From Maylandia zebra (taxonomy: Eukaryota > Chordata > Actinopteri > Cichliformes > Cichlidae), in the NCBI RefSeq assembly GCF_041146795.1, contig NC_135172.1, positions 11,894,137 to 11,958,136 of the forward strand: DNA of 64,000 bases, in the 5' to 3' direction. Below the pieces are notes generated by a model. It saw only the letters and a list, made by a program, of their open reading frames with translations, ran no database searches and was not told where the DNA came from. A program made the translations under genes and the position numbers. Each line of letters begins with the position of its first letter. Positions within the stretch are counted from its first letter, which is position 1. Shown in pieces: positions 54,955 through 64,000 of this stretch.

Positions 54955-56432
54955 ATGATGTCTAACCTGATAAAGCCAGACTCATTTCATCCTGATAATG
55001 GAGAAAATGAAATGCCCATTGTCATCATACGGCGCTTATTCTGTGTCTCTCGAACCTGGGACCAGGCCAGGAGACAACTGAAGAACTGTTTTTCTTATAT
55101 ACTTTCTTATATATTTAGGTTATTTATCATATCTATCGCATTAACCTTAGGATTTCTCTTTGCTATTTTGTATTGTAAACTGCAACCATGTTCACATTTC
55201 TGCAGGTCATATTTTGCTGACGATACCTCATGTTCTATTTTGCAAGACACCTACTTAATGCACTCCTCACGCTCCCTAAAATCAGTAAATAGCAACATAG
55301 ACGCCACTAATAAACCATCTTATGCACCCTCTAGAGCAGGAGCTAACGCCTGGTATGAAAATGCCAGAACAGCCGCTCGTGATTTAGGAAACAGTAACTG
55401 TTATGTCTGTTCAAAGGCTAATCCAGAACAGGTAATAGTAGGATACCCCATATCCGGTTTCCCCCTCACTGAGGGACTAGAGAAAATCAGCGGAAATAAT
55501 GCTCTCTTTAAAGACGCTTTACAGTTGACTCTGAGCCCTCTCGACTGCCTACTTAGACACACACACACACCAACTAACCCTGAGACTCCATTAGGCGAAT
55601 TATTGAAGTTATCTAATGACACCGCAGGGACCTGCGCCCCAATGAAACGCCCTAAGAATAGGTTAAAGCCCTCACTGCCCTTAGGACAGATCCCTCTCCA
55701 TTTTAATACTAGTATGATATGTCTGCGCAGACTAAAGTTAACTGGCCCAGACACACACATAGATTATACAAAGGATAACTATACATTCTTCTCTGACTCC
55801 CCAGGTGCACGCTGTAATGAGACATGGCTAGCTGTCTCTGTGGCTGAAGTTGTATCATATCTGGAGGAACACACACACAGTTCAAGTTCGAGCAGAGAAT
55901 CGATCATTGTTCCCCCAGACGGTGTATTGAATGACACTGACTGGGGGGAGTTAGTTAAATCACACATGGTCACGCGCCTAACTAGACCAATCCCACATGC
56001 TTATTGGTTGTGCAATAATACCCTTAGATTAGCTTTACCTGTTAATTGGACCGGTACCTGTGGTCTAGTAACCGTTGATGTATGCTGTACTTTCATTCCC
56101 AATAATACTGCTCCTAACGGTTCATTCACACAAGCTATGAATAAACTTGAAGCATTGCAGATAGAACTAATTGCCAATACAGGTCACGGTCAGTGGCTAC
56201 ATAAGTGGCTACAGGACACGTTTGGAAGATGGAAGGAACTAATTGTAGCCTTTGTAACCGTTGCAGCATGTTTTTGATGATTATTGTCTGTTGTGTGGTA
56301 TCCTGTGTACGTTCAATGATAACCCGTATGGCTACTAGTACAGCTACTTCAATGTATTTGCAATTGGCACAAATTGACCCAGATTATGTGTCAGATGTCA
56401 TCGATGATCCTGATGTATGTATTGAGCATTAG
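54955..56432 (+). pseudogene. ERV envelope gene, long open part plus shifted tail
   Basis: A 440-codon frame (54955-56277) begins with an unusually long N-terminal leader (about 45 aa) before a hydrophobic signal/anchor (about residues 46-73). It has a surface-unit CxxC motif (CYVC, residues 149-152), several N-glycosylation sites and the NWTGTCGLV block. Then the transmembrane subunit is cut: the region that should hold cleavage site, fusion peptide and first heptad is missing, and the frame resumes at the VCCTFIPNN cysteine pair. The membrane anchor (FLMIIVCCVVSC) and tail continue in another frame (56205-56432). The features suggest a gammaretrovirus-like Env. It cannot mediate fusion as it stands. 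Confidence 0.85.
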
Positions 56433-56618
56433 ATTGTGAATTACTCAATTGTCAAAGAAGAGAATGACGTTTTCTTCTTTTTCTTTTCTTCTTTTTCCAA
56501 TTTTGATATTAAGCTTGCTCGAAGGACCAGTTACATTTATGATTTGTTTCACATTTATGATTTATCTTTATATTATGTTATTACATTCTGTCTTTATACT
56601 ATGTTATCATTACATGAT

Positions 56619-56631
56619 AAAAGGGGAGAAC
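56619..56631 (+). other. ERV polypurine tract
   Basis: AAAAGGGGAGAA directly before the 3' LTR; primes plus-strand synthesis. Confidence 0.88.
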
Positions 56632-57295
56632 TGTTATGATATTTTGATACCACGGTAAGCATTTACAGGATATTGTTTTATACAGGAAAACTGTTACTCA
56701 ATAAGGCCGATCTACTAGTTGTTTTTCTCTTTCTCTGTGACCCAAGAATTAATGTGTAGGACTCACAGGCTGGTACCAGAAGGTCGAAAACACCACAGAG
56801 ATGAGACCACTTCCTTACTCCCATCCTCCCTTTTTCTTTATCTCCTGGAAAAGGCTCGTTAAAGGCTAGGTGGTTTGTTTCAGAATTCACTGATGAAAGA
56901 ACTCTGTATTTTATGTCTAGGAGTGTATTTTGCTGGGATGATCATAAATTATAGCTGAACTGATAAACTACACACAGGATACTTCTTGGCTCACAAGGCA
57001 GGAAGACGTTTCCTTATTTGGTCTGTACCGGTTTGAACTGGGAAAGCTGACACACGAACCTTTTTTTTCATCTATATAAACTGCTGTGTATCAAATAAAC
57101 CTTTGAGTCGATTGGGAAGGCAACCTAAAGCAGTCTCTGTTTTCTTGTTCTCCCAAGCTGCTCCCGAGCTCGTACTAACACGCTGAATGGCATACCTGAG
57201 TGTTACTTTAAATAATTAGGAATCTTAGAAGGAAAGGACAGAACTCTGCTTATAGCTCACGCCACGGAGGAAACCCGGGAAGGCAATTTCCTTCA
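56632..57295 (+). mobile_element. ERV 3' LTR (664 bp)
   Basis: Same length and, by eye, same sequence as the 5' LTR, including the eight-T run before CATCTATATAAA. Followed by TTACT. Confidence 0.95.
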
Positions 57296-58277
57296 TTACT
57301 GTTTTGTTCACAATGTTTCTGATGGAGACAAAAATAACACCGAATAGTTTCATTGTTTTGTTTTATACGACAGCTACAGATGCTGGCAGCATGAAATAAA
57401 TGAAAGAAATATCAATTTCCTTCAGGCTTTACTTGTCTTAATATACATTTATGCAGCCTAATGATCCACTACAGACCAAAAAAGAAAAAGTATAATGTCA
57501 TTGTGTGTTAGTTACCCAGATGTAGCATGTCATCAGTGGTGAGCTCGCAGCTGCAAAGACGGAGCTCGCTGATGACTGATGGCTGCAGAGCATCCAGCAG
57601 GAGCGCCAAGTGACCGCCAACCACTTTACACCAGGAAATATCCACCGTGCGCAGATAGGACACCGCCAGGGCTGATGCATAAACACAAAGTTTTCACCAT
57701 TTCAGGCTAGAGGGTGGAAGAGGTATTCGGGGAGAATGACTTGAAGGAAAACTTCTATAAATAAACAAGTGTGTGTGTGTGTGTTACCCAGAGCAGTGAA
57801 GGACTCGTTGCTCATGTAGCAGCTGTTGAATGGCAGCCGCCTCATTTGTGTCGCAGGGAGGGCGGAGACCAGCAGGTGGACCACACCTCCCACTTCCTTA
57901 TTGGATGACACATCAAGCTCGGTCAGTGCAGTGAGAGAGGGCAGCACCTGGACTGAAAAACAACGAGTCACATGACTGCTGCAGCGAGCATGCGATTAGT
58001 GTCCGGCGTGTGAGATTGGTAGCAACTGACTCAGAGCCTCTAGATCATCTCGCGTGAGGCAACACAGGTGGAGGTCGAGTCTCTCCAGGTGTGTGACGTG
58101 AGCCAGGTGAAAGGTGAGGCGGCTCAGTCCACCAGCTAGAAGCAGCTTTACAGTATATTAATCAGAACAATGCTGCTCTCTAATGTATCTTGGTAAAGTG
58201 CAGAAAAATCTAATGTTTTATATGATACAGTGTGATTTCAGTAACATATCATAATGGAGGCTTCAGCAAGTACTTAC

Positions 58278-59692
58278 GAAGGAAATCTTTCCTCTGCTCT
58301 TCAGTTAGTTCATCAAATACCTCCCAAAACATCTGTATGGTGGGGTGGCGGTCATGATATCTCCAACCATAACTTGTGTTCTGAAAACAGTGAAAATGAC
58401 TGTTATAATCATAGAGTTTGTAAGGTCAGGCATACACTATGTTGCCAAAAGTATTCCCTAACACATCCAAATCATTCAATTAATGTGTTCCAATCACTTC
58501 CATGGACACAGGTGTATTAGATCAAGCACCTAGGCATGCAGACTACTTCTACAAACATGTGTGAAAGGACGAGTCGCTCTCAGGAACTGAATGAATTCCA
58601 GCATGGTAATGTGATAGGATGCACCAGTGCAACAAGTCCAGTCATGAAATTTCCTCGCTATTAAATATTCCATAGTCAGCTGTTAGTGATATTATAACAA
58701 AGTGGAAGTAATTGGAAATGACAGCTAGTCAGCTGATGCTAAGGCTCATAGTGCACTTAAGTCACCAATATCTGCAGTCTGCTGTTGTTACAGATGTCCA
58801 AACTTCATTGGTTTCCATGGCTGAGCAGCTGCATCCCAGCCTTACACTGACAAACACAATGCAAAGCGTCAGATGGAGTGATTTAAGCATCTCAACACTG
58901 GACTCTAAAGCAGTGGAGATGTGTTTACTGGAGTGACGAATCACACTTCTCTGACTGGCAATCCGATGGATGTGTCAGGGTTTGGTGGTTGCCAGAAGTA
59001 CTTGTCTGACTGCACTGTGCCAAGTGTAAAGTGTGGGCATGTGTGCACATGGCTGGGCACCAGTGCACAATACAAGGTCCATAAAGACATGGATGAGTGA
59101 GTTTGGTGTAGAAGAACTGGACTAGCCTGCACAGAGTCCTGACCTCAACCTGATAGAACATCTTTGGGATGAATTAGAGCAGCAACTGTGAGCCAGGCCT
59201 TCTCCTCCAACGTCAGTGTCTGACACCATAAATGCACCTCTGGAAGAATAGTCAAAAAATTCCCATAAACACACCTAAACCTTGTGGAAAGCTTTCCCAG
59301 AAGAGTGGAAGCAGTTATAGCTGCGAAGGGTGGGCTGACTATTATATTATACTATCATACAAAAGTCTGGATTAAGACTGAGATGTGACTCAAGTTCATA
59401 TTTGTGTTAAAGCAGCCGACTGAATGCTTTTGACAGTATGCAGTACACAGTTATTGTGCTACAGGACAGCTGTGAAACTACAGCCTGTGTCTGTTTGGCT
59501 GACTGTACCTGTTTGAACTTTTCCCAGTCATGCACGTCCTGGCCGACCAGCACTCCCTGCAGCTCCTCTGGTCGAAACAGCCTCACCAAATCCTGCTCAC
59601 ACACCAGGAAGAAGCCTCGCTTGAACTCCTGGAACAGACTCTCCACTGATGTGTTGAAGGCATGATTCACATAGGCCTCCACAAACTCCTTC
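58278..59692 (-). pseudogene. HECT-domain fragment, copy 2
   Basis: Exons 59692-59509 and 58380-58278, as in copy 1, with splice sites kept. Confidence 0.8.
58435..59443 (+). mobile_element. Decayed Tc1 element, copy 2
   Basis: Same relic as 7339-8347, with a few substitutions. Confidence 0.8.
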
Positions 59693-60633
59693 CTGTTTAG
59701 GAGGGAAAATGTTAAATTAGCAAACATTTCACAGAGACAAAGGTGCTGCAGATGAACCTCACAAACACTTCATGTTTTATATTTACCTCATATTAAGACC
59801 TACTAAGGACCTGATTGTTTTTAATTATGTCCTGATACATAAAACCTGAGAGCTCACATAACTGCATATGCTCAGAATAGACAGCACACATGGATACAAA
59901 TTACTGCCTTGCAGCAGCAATCTTCAGACCATCACTATGAGCTCCATACAAGGTTACACTGTTCCTGTTATTAACAGCAGGGGGCACTATCAGCCACAGA
60001 CTGGGAGCCAGATATGCTCTGCTGGTGCCTCATTGTTACAGAGGAAAGACTCTATAGTGAGAAACAGCTGAGGGGGAAACACTGATCTGGAAACGTCTGA
60101 GTGTTACAGAGGATATACATAGCACTGTGGTTCAGTGTCACACAATCACAAACAAATACAGCAAAGTACTAAAAAGGGTGTTGCCTCCAAAGATTGCTTT
60201 TACTGGTTTGGAGCTTAGGAGGCTTAATAACAACAGGCATGAATGAAGACAGATCAGAACAGCTGTTTGATCACAGCATCCAGTACCAACACAATCATCC
60301 ACACTCAAGAGCCTGTTGGCTTCAGAGTCAGCAGCTGAATGTCTAAAATATCAAATGTCATTTTTGGTCCATCAGCTACAGCATGAACTGCTTAAAGTGA
60401 GAAGCAGCCTGAAGCCCGACAGATTCATCTTTCCAGACTGAAAATATCTCAGAGTGAACCGAGTGGTGCGTTTTCAGGGTGATCTCACAAAGTCAAATCC
60501 CTTTAATGATGTTCTGTCCTGTCTTCCTCTATCAAAAGCACACAAACACTATAAAACATTGTTTCGGTGCTTTGGGGTTTTGTTTTCTACACAGAGGTAT
60601 AGCACGACTAGACCCTAAAGGCAGGCTGCTCAC

Positions 60634-60718
60634 CTACAACCAGCTCACGAACATCTTTCCAATGGAGCTCGCTGCCCTTCTCGTGGATGAGGGTCACTGT
60701 GATCCTCCGCTGGATCCC
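60634..60718 (-). pseudogene. Isolated KIF1-like exon, copy 2
   Basis: Counterpart of 9538-9622; unchanged. Confidence 0.8.
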
Positions 60719-60865
60719 CTGCAGCAAACATAACAGGAGCTCAGGATCACAGTGAGCACAGCTAGAGCAACATTACGCTTTAAAAGAAGATATTCAACTG
60801 TGTACAAAGGAAGCAGTTACCACTGTGTGAGTAATAAGGAAACAACATGTGCACCAATCCTGTAC

Positions 60866-60969
60866 CTGGGGAGCACTTGCTGAACCTTCTTGGTACCAGC
60901 CAGGTGAGCGCTGATATCTGGACACTTCACAGCTCGAGAGCGCTCCATGAGGAGACGAGCATCCCAGCT
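60866..60969 (-). pseudogene. Glutathione synthetase exon fragment, copy 2
   Basis: Counterpart of 9770-9873; unchanged. Confidence 0.75.
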
Positions 60970-61834
60970 CTGCAATGGAAAACAGACAATGAATTCTCTG
61001 CTTTTTATCATTAGATGTATTTCTGTATTAAAAAATTCCGTTTATTGGGCCACTTTGTGCTAGAAGAATTTTTCCAGCATAAAATAGCCTCTATCATTTC
61101 ACTAACTAACTTATTTCACTGCTGCTAATGACGTTTCACAAACTGTCACAGGTTTTTTAGCTTCGTTCGTATAAACTTTCTTGTGGTTGAGATTCTCGAG
61201 AAAACAGCCAGCACACTGAGCAGCAGAGGGTGACAACAGTTGGTTTATAATACGCTGAGATTTGACAGACAGAGACAGAAGAATGAAGGAGAACAACACA
61301 GAGTCACGCTATCAAGGAGAACCTGGACGGTAGATTCAGCAGTTTGGCTTGAAGCTTGCAAACTGTTTTAACTTGTTATGTCCGATTAAGTTTTCCTTCC
61401 AGGATGCTCGCCAGTTTTCTTTCACTTGTTTCCTGCCAGCAGAATGCATACACAGCTGCAGTAACTACACACAATGTTGCAGAAAACATGGAGCAGCAAC
61501 AAACATGTGTTGGTCTCTAATCACCCATTCAAACTCACACAGCGACAGGTCTGTGGTCACTTATATCAGCCAATCAGGGCTAGACTTGGTGTTGCTTAGC
61601 AGGGAAAGAAATAAACTCAATGATAATGACGCTCCAGTTTCTCATGAATACGAATCACTTTAAGCAAGTCTGCAGGTTTCATTTAGTGTTTTTAACTAAA
61701 CTCTTTGATGTAATCATTCTGAGTGCAAATCAAAAGTTGGACCTGTTCAGAAGTGTAGTTGTCGGGCATGTAACCGTTCCTGAAACACGCCACAGTTTGC
61801 CGTCCCTGAAGTGAAAGTGACACAAAAGACACAA

Positions 61835-62283
61835 TCCATGTCGACACACAGCGACCTCCATCTCCTCTTCATCCAGTTTGGAGGCCTTCCTTGAAGTCTC
61901 TCGTGCTGCTGTCCACTGGGAATCCCCACATGTGCCTCTTCCCCGTGTCTACGACATGTAACAAATATAATAAAATAGCAAGAAATTATAAAGTAAATGA
62001 CAAGATTTTCCATTTACTCTAATTTAACAGTAGTCATCTTGCAGAAGACAGTCGTTTGGTTACTATAGTAAAAACTATTATGTCACACAAACACAAACAC
62101 AAAGAACATCAACAATGAGCACCTTTCTTTTTGCTGAAAGTGATATAGCTTTCTGTTACCATCAACTGAAACCGCCAACATTTCAGGTGTGCATGCTGGG
62201 CAGCTGAAGCTGACATCACAGCACAGCTGCTCTTCCTCATCAAGAAAGCTGTGCTGCAGTGCATCGCTTTTGGCACGCCCAGT
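61835..62283 (-). pseudogene. KDZ transposase fragment, copy 2
   Basis: Exons 62283-62123 and 61948-61835 match copy 1. Confidence 0.7.
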
Positions 62284-62381
62284 CTGTATGTACAGAAACA
62301 TAACAGAGGAGTAAATATTTGCATCTGCTTATTGAAAAACAATATCAAAGAAATACTTCACTCAGCCTTCCCCCACACTTG

Positions 62382-62814
62382 CAGTTGCTTGCAAAAGTAT
62401 TCGCCCCCCTCAGATCTGTGGCAAGATCTGAAACTGCTGTTCACAAACGCTGTCCATCTAATCTGACTGAGCTGGAGCTGTTTTGCAAAGAAGAATGGGC
62501 AAAGATTTCAGTCTCTAGATGTGCAAAGCTGGTAGAGACAGACCCTAAAAGACTGGCAGCTGTAACTGCAGCAAAAGGTGGTTCTACAAAGTATTGAGTC
62601 AGGGGGCTGAATAATTACGCACACCCCACTTTGCAGTTATTTATTTGTAAAAAATGTTTGGAATCATGTATGATTTTCCTTCCACTTCTCACGTGTGCAC
62701 CACTTTGTGTTGGTCTTTCACGTGGAAGTCCAATAAAATTGATTCATGTTTGTGGCTGTAATGTGACAAAATGTGGAAAAGTTCAAGGGGGCCGAATACT
62801 TTTGCAAGCCACTG
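62382..62814 (+). mobile_element. Internally deleted Tc1 relic, copy 2
   Basis: Counterpart of 11286-11718. Confidence 0.85.
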
Positions 62815-63443
62815 TAGTACCACGCTCCAACAGTTTTGCAAACTAGAGGCCATCCTGCTACACATAAAATATATCAGTGTCATAAATGTTAGTTTAGTCA
62901 CGTGTTTGTTTATTATCCTTATTGTTTTATCTGGGACTGTTTGCAAACATCTCAGAGAGAGGAGACACCAGCATCTGAACAGAGACTCAAACCAGCAACC
63001 TGCAGCTCCCTGCTTGGCTGCTCCAGTTTTCTCCTCTCTCATGTTGCCCACCAGTGATTTCTAGCTGCCCACCCACACAGCAGGCTAGAATATGCACTGA
63101 GCCTCAGCACCATGGTTGCAATACTTGGACATGTTTTCTTTATTAAATAATGAACCAGACCCCAAAAAGTAAACAGCTGTTATTGCTAGGCAACGGGAGC
63201 AGCATTTGGTGATGCAGCACCTGACATTCCTGACCATGTGGGCGGAGCATGCATGGAATGGAATGTTTTGTAGAACTGTGCAACACAAGCACTTAGTTAC
63301 AGCATTTTTCATTTTATCCAGACACAGCTAGAGACACATCTACAGCAGCATCTCTGTGCAGGACAGACGACGGTTGAAGAAAAAAACACATCGAAAACTT
63401 CACTTCTCTACAAAACTTTGGTTCCTTTGTTTAAAAGGCCAAA

Positions 63444-64000
63444 ATGAATCAAGGGAGATCGAGAAGAGGATTGGTGAGTGCGTCACCATACAGTACAGAA
63501 CAGTCTGAGCTGATTAAACTACGAGAAGAATTTCAAATAATACAGGCTGAAAATGTCAAATTAAAAGAAGTGGCAGAAGAATCAAGAGGAGAAGCTGAAA
63601 ATTCAAAGTTTGAAACCGAAGTAGTATTGAAGGAATTACTGCATGTGGGTCTAAAGCTTAAAGGAGAGAAGATGGGAAAACAACAAGCAGAAAATGAGAA
63701 TGAAAACATCAAGAAAGAACTGTTGGAAGCTCAAAAAGCATTGCAGGAAGAGAAAAGCACAGCACAAGAAGCTAAAAATAAATATCAAACTGCAAAGAAG
63801 GAGGCAGAAAATGTGATGCAGGAATTACAGGAGGTGCAGGAAGCTTTTGAAGGGGAGAAAAGGAAAATGCAGTTGGCAGCACAAGAAGCTGAAAATGTAA
63901 CGGCTGAAGCTGAAATACTCAGGAAGGAATTACTGCATGTAAAGCAACAACTTGAAGAGGAGAAAAAACGTAAACACGAGGCAGAAAATGAGATTGAAAA
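63444..64000 (+). CDS. Coiled-coil protein, copy 2, cut by window end
   Basis: Same start and upstream sequence as 12348. Open for all 185 visible codons. The only coding difference I found is Lys52 to Glu (AAA/GAA). This suggests that both copies may still encode protein. Confidence 0.7.
   Translation, partial: MNQGRSRRGLVSASPYSTEQSELIKLREEFQIIQAENVKLKEVAEESRGEAENSKFETEVVLKELLHVGLKLKGEKMGKQQAENENENIKKELLEAQKALQEEKSTAQEAKNKYQTAKKEAENVMQELQEVQEAFEGEKRKMQLAAQEAENVTAEAEILRKELLHVKQQLEEEKKRKHEAENEIE

Larger units (their letters stand above)
49669..57295 (+). mobile_element. Endogenous retrovirus, defective, with identical LTRs
   Basis: Complete proviral layout: 5' LTR, primer site, gag-pol-env remnants in order, polypurine tract, 3' LTR, and a 5-bp target duplication. 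Coding regions carry multiple stops, frameshifts and deletions. It is absent from copy 1, where the unoccupied site is intact. The class is uncertain: env has gammaretrovirus-like features, while the leucine primer is used by several ERV groups. Confidence 0.95.
49198..58135 (-). pseudogene. LRRC31-like fragment, copy 2, split by ERV
   Basis: Exons 58135-58031, 57952-57788 and 57671-57516 lie on one side of the retrovirus and 49597-49198 on the other. The last exon has lost 45 bp in frame (15 codons) near its end compared with copy 1. The ERV sits in the intron just upstream of the last exon, 71 bp from it. Confidence 0.8.
45107..64000 (+). repeat. Segmental duplication, copy 2 (with ERV insertion)
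   Basis: Direct repeat of 1561-12904. Lengthened by the ERV at 49669-57295 plus 5 bp, and shortened by a 29-bp, a 45-bp and an 8-bp deletion. Its left flank is ordinary KIF1-like intron. Unlisted intervals here match the spacers described for copy 1. Confidence 0.97.

Noticed and set aside
1561..64000. Assembly artefact as explanation for the two copies
   Set aside because: Not excluded, but different flanks, an ERV in one only and a splice-site change in one favour real paralogues or at least distinct haplotypes.

Overview
This window is eukaryotic and almost certainly from a percomorph teleost; a cichlid is my best guess, but I cannot prove the species. The evidence is split exons with GT/AG borders, the mixture of fish LINEs (L2/CR1/Rex1-like and L1-Tx1-like), Tc1/mariner and hAT relics, a KDZ (Kyakuja/Dileera/Zisupton)-type transposase fragment, a Ty3/Gypsy relic and an endogenous retrovirus. 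No bacterial or plasmid features were seen.

The main architecture is a large direct duplication. Positions 1561-12904 (copy 1) are repeated at 45107-64000 (copy 2, cut by the window end), about 43.5 kb apart, with only scattered substitutions and a few indels. The block is a mosaic of small, intron-bearing pieces of unrelated genes on both strands: kinesin-3 (KIF1A/KIF1B-like), CIP2A-like, LRRC31-like, a HECT-domain E3 ligase, one glutathione synthetase exon and two exons of a KDZ transposase. It also contains two decayed Tc1 elements, a LINE scrap and an intact intronless coiled-coil gene. None of the host-gene pieces is complete and several carry frameshifts or a lost splice site, so I read them as pseudogene fragments.

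Copy 2 alone carries a 7.6-kb endogenous retrovirus (49669-57295) inserted inside the LRRC31-like piece. It has a 5-bp target duplication, indistinguishable 664-bp LTRs and a tRNA-Leu(CAA) primer site, yet its gag, pol and env are full of stops and deletions. Copy 1 preserves the empty site. Copy 2 also keeps the last KIF1-like exons (PH domain), whose place in copy 1 is occupied by LINE sequence.

Between the copies: a LINE 3' end (13.9-14.4 kb), the last exon of a C2H2 zinc-finger gene (15.4-16.0 kb), an apparently intact Tc1 element with 200-bp inverted repeats (17.2-18.8 kb), and a 10-kb L1-type LINE on the minus strand with an 11-bp target duplication (19.3-29.4 kb). That L1 is itself interrupted by two other LINEs, one of which landed in frame and made an open L1-endonuclease/Rex1-like-RT chimera. 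Next come a hAT relic, a 3.9-kb terminal-inverted-repeat element (31.2-35.0 kb) that seems to carry captured nesprin-like exons and a captured CpG-rich promoter, an unrecognised three-exon gene ending in KDEL (35.1-35.9 kb), two probable LTRs, a tRNA-Pro(TGG) gene, and a Ty3/Gypsy relic with its 3' LTR (42.0-44.0 kb).

There is no operon-like cooperation among genes here. The region looks like a transposon-rich, recently duplicated accessory segment in which gene fragments have accumulated.
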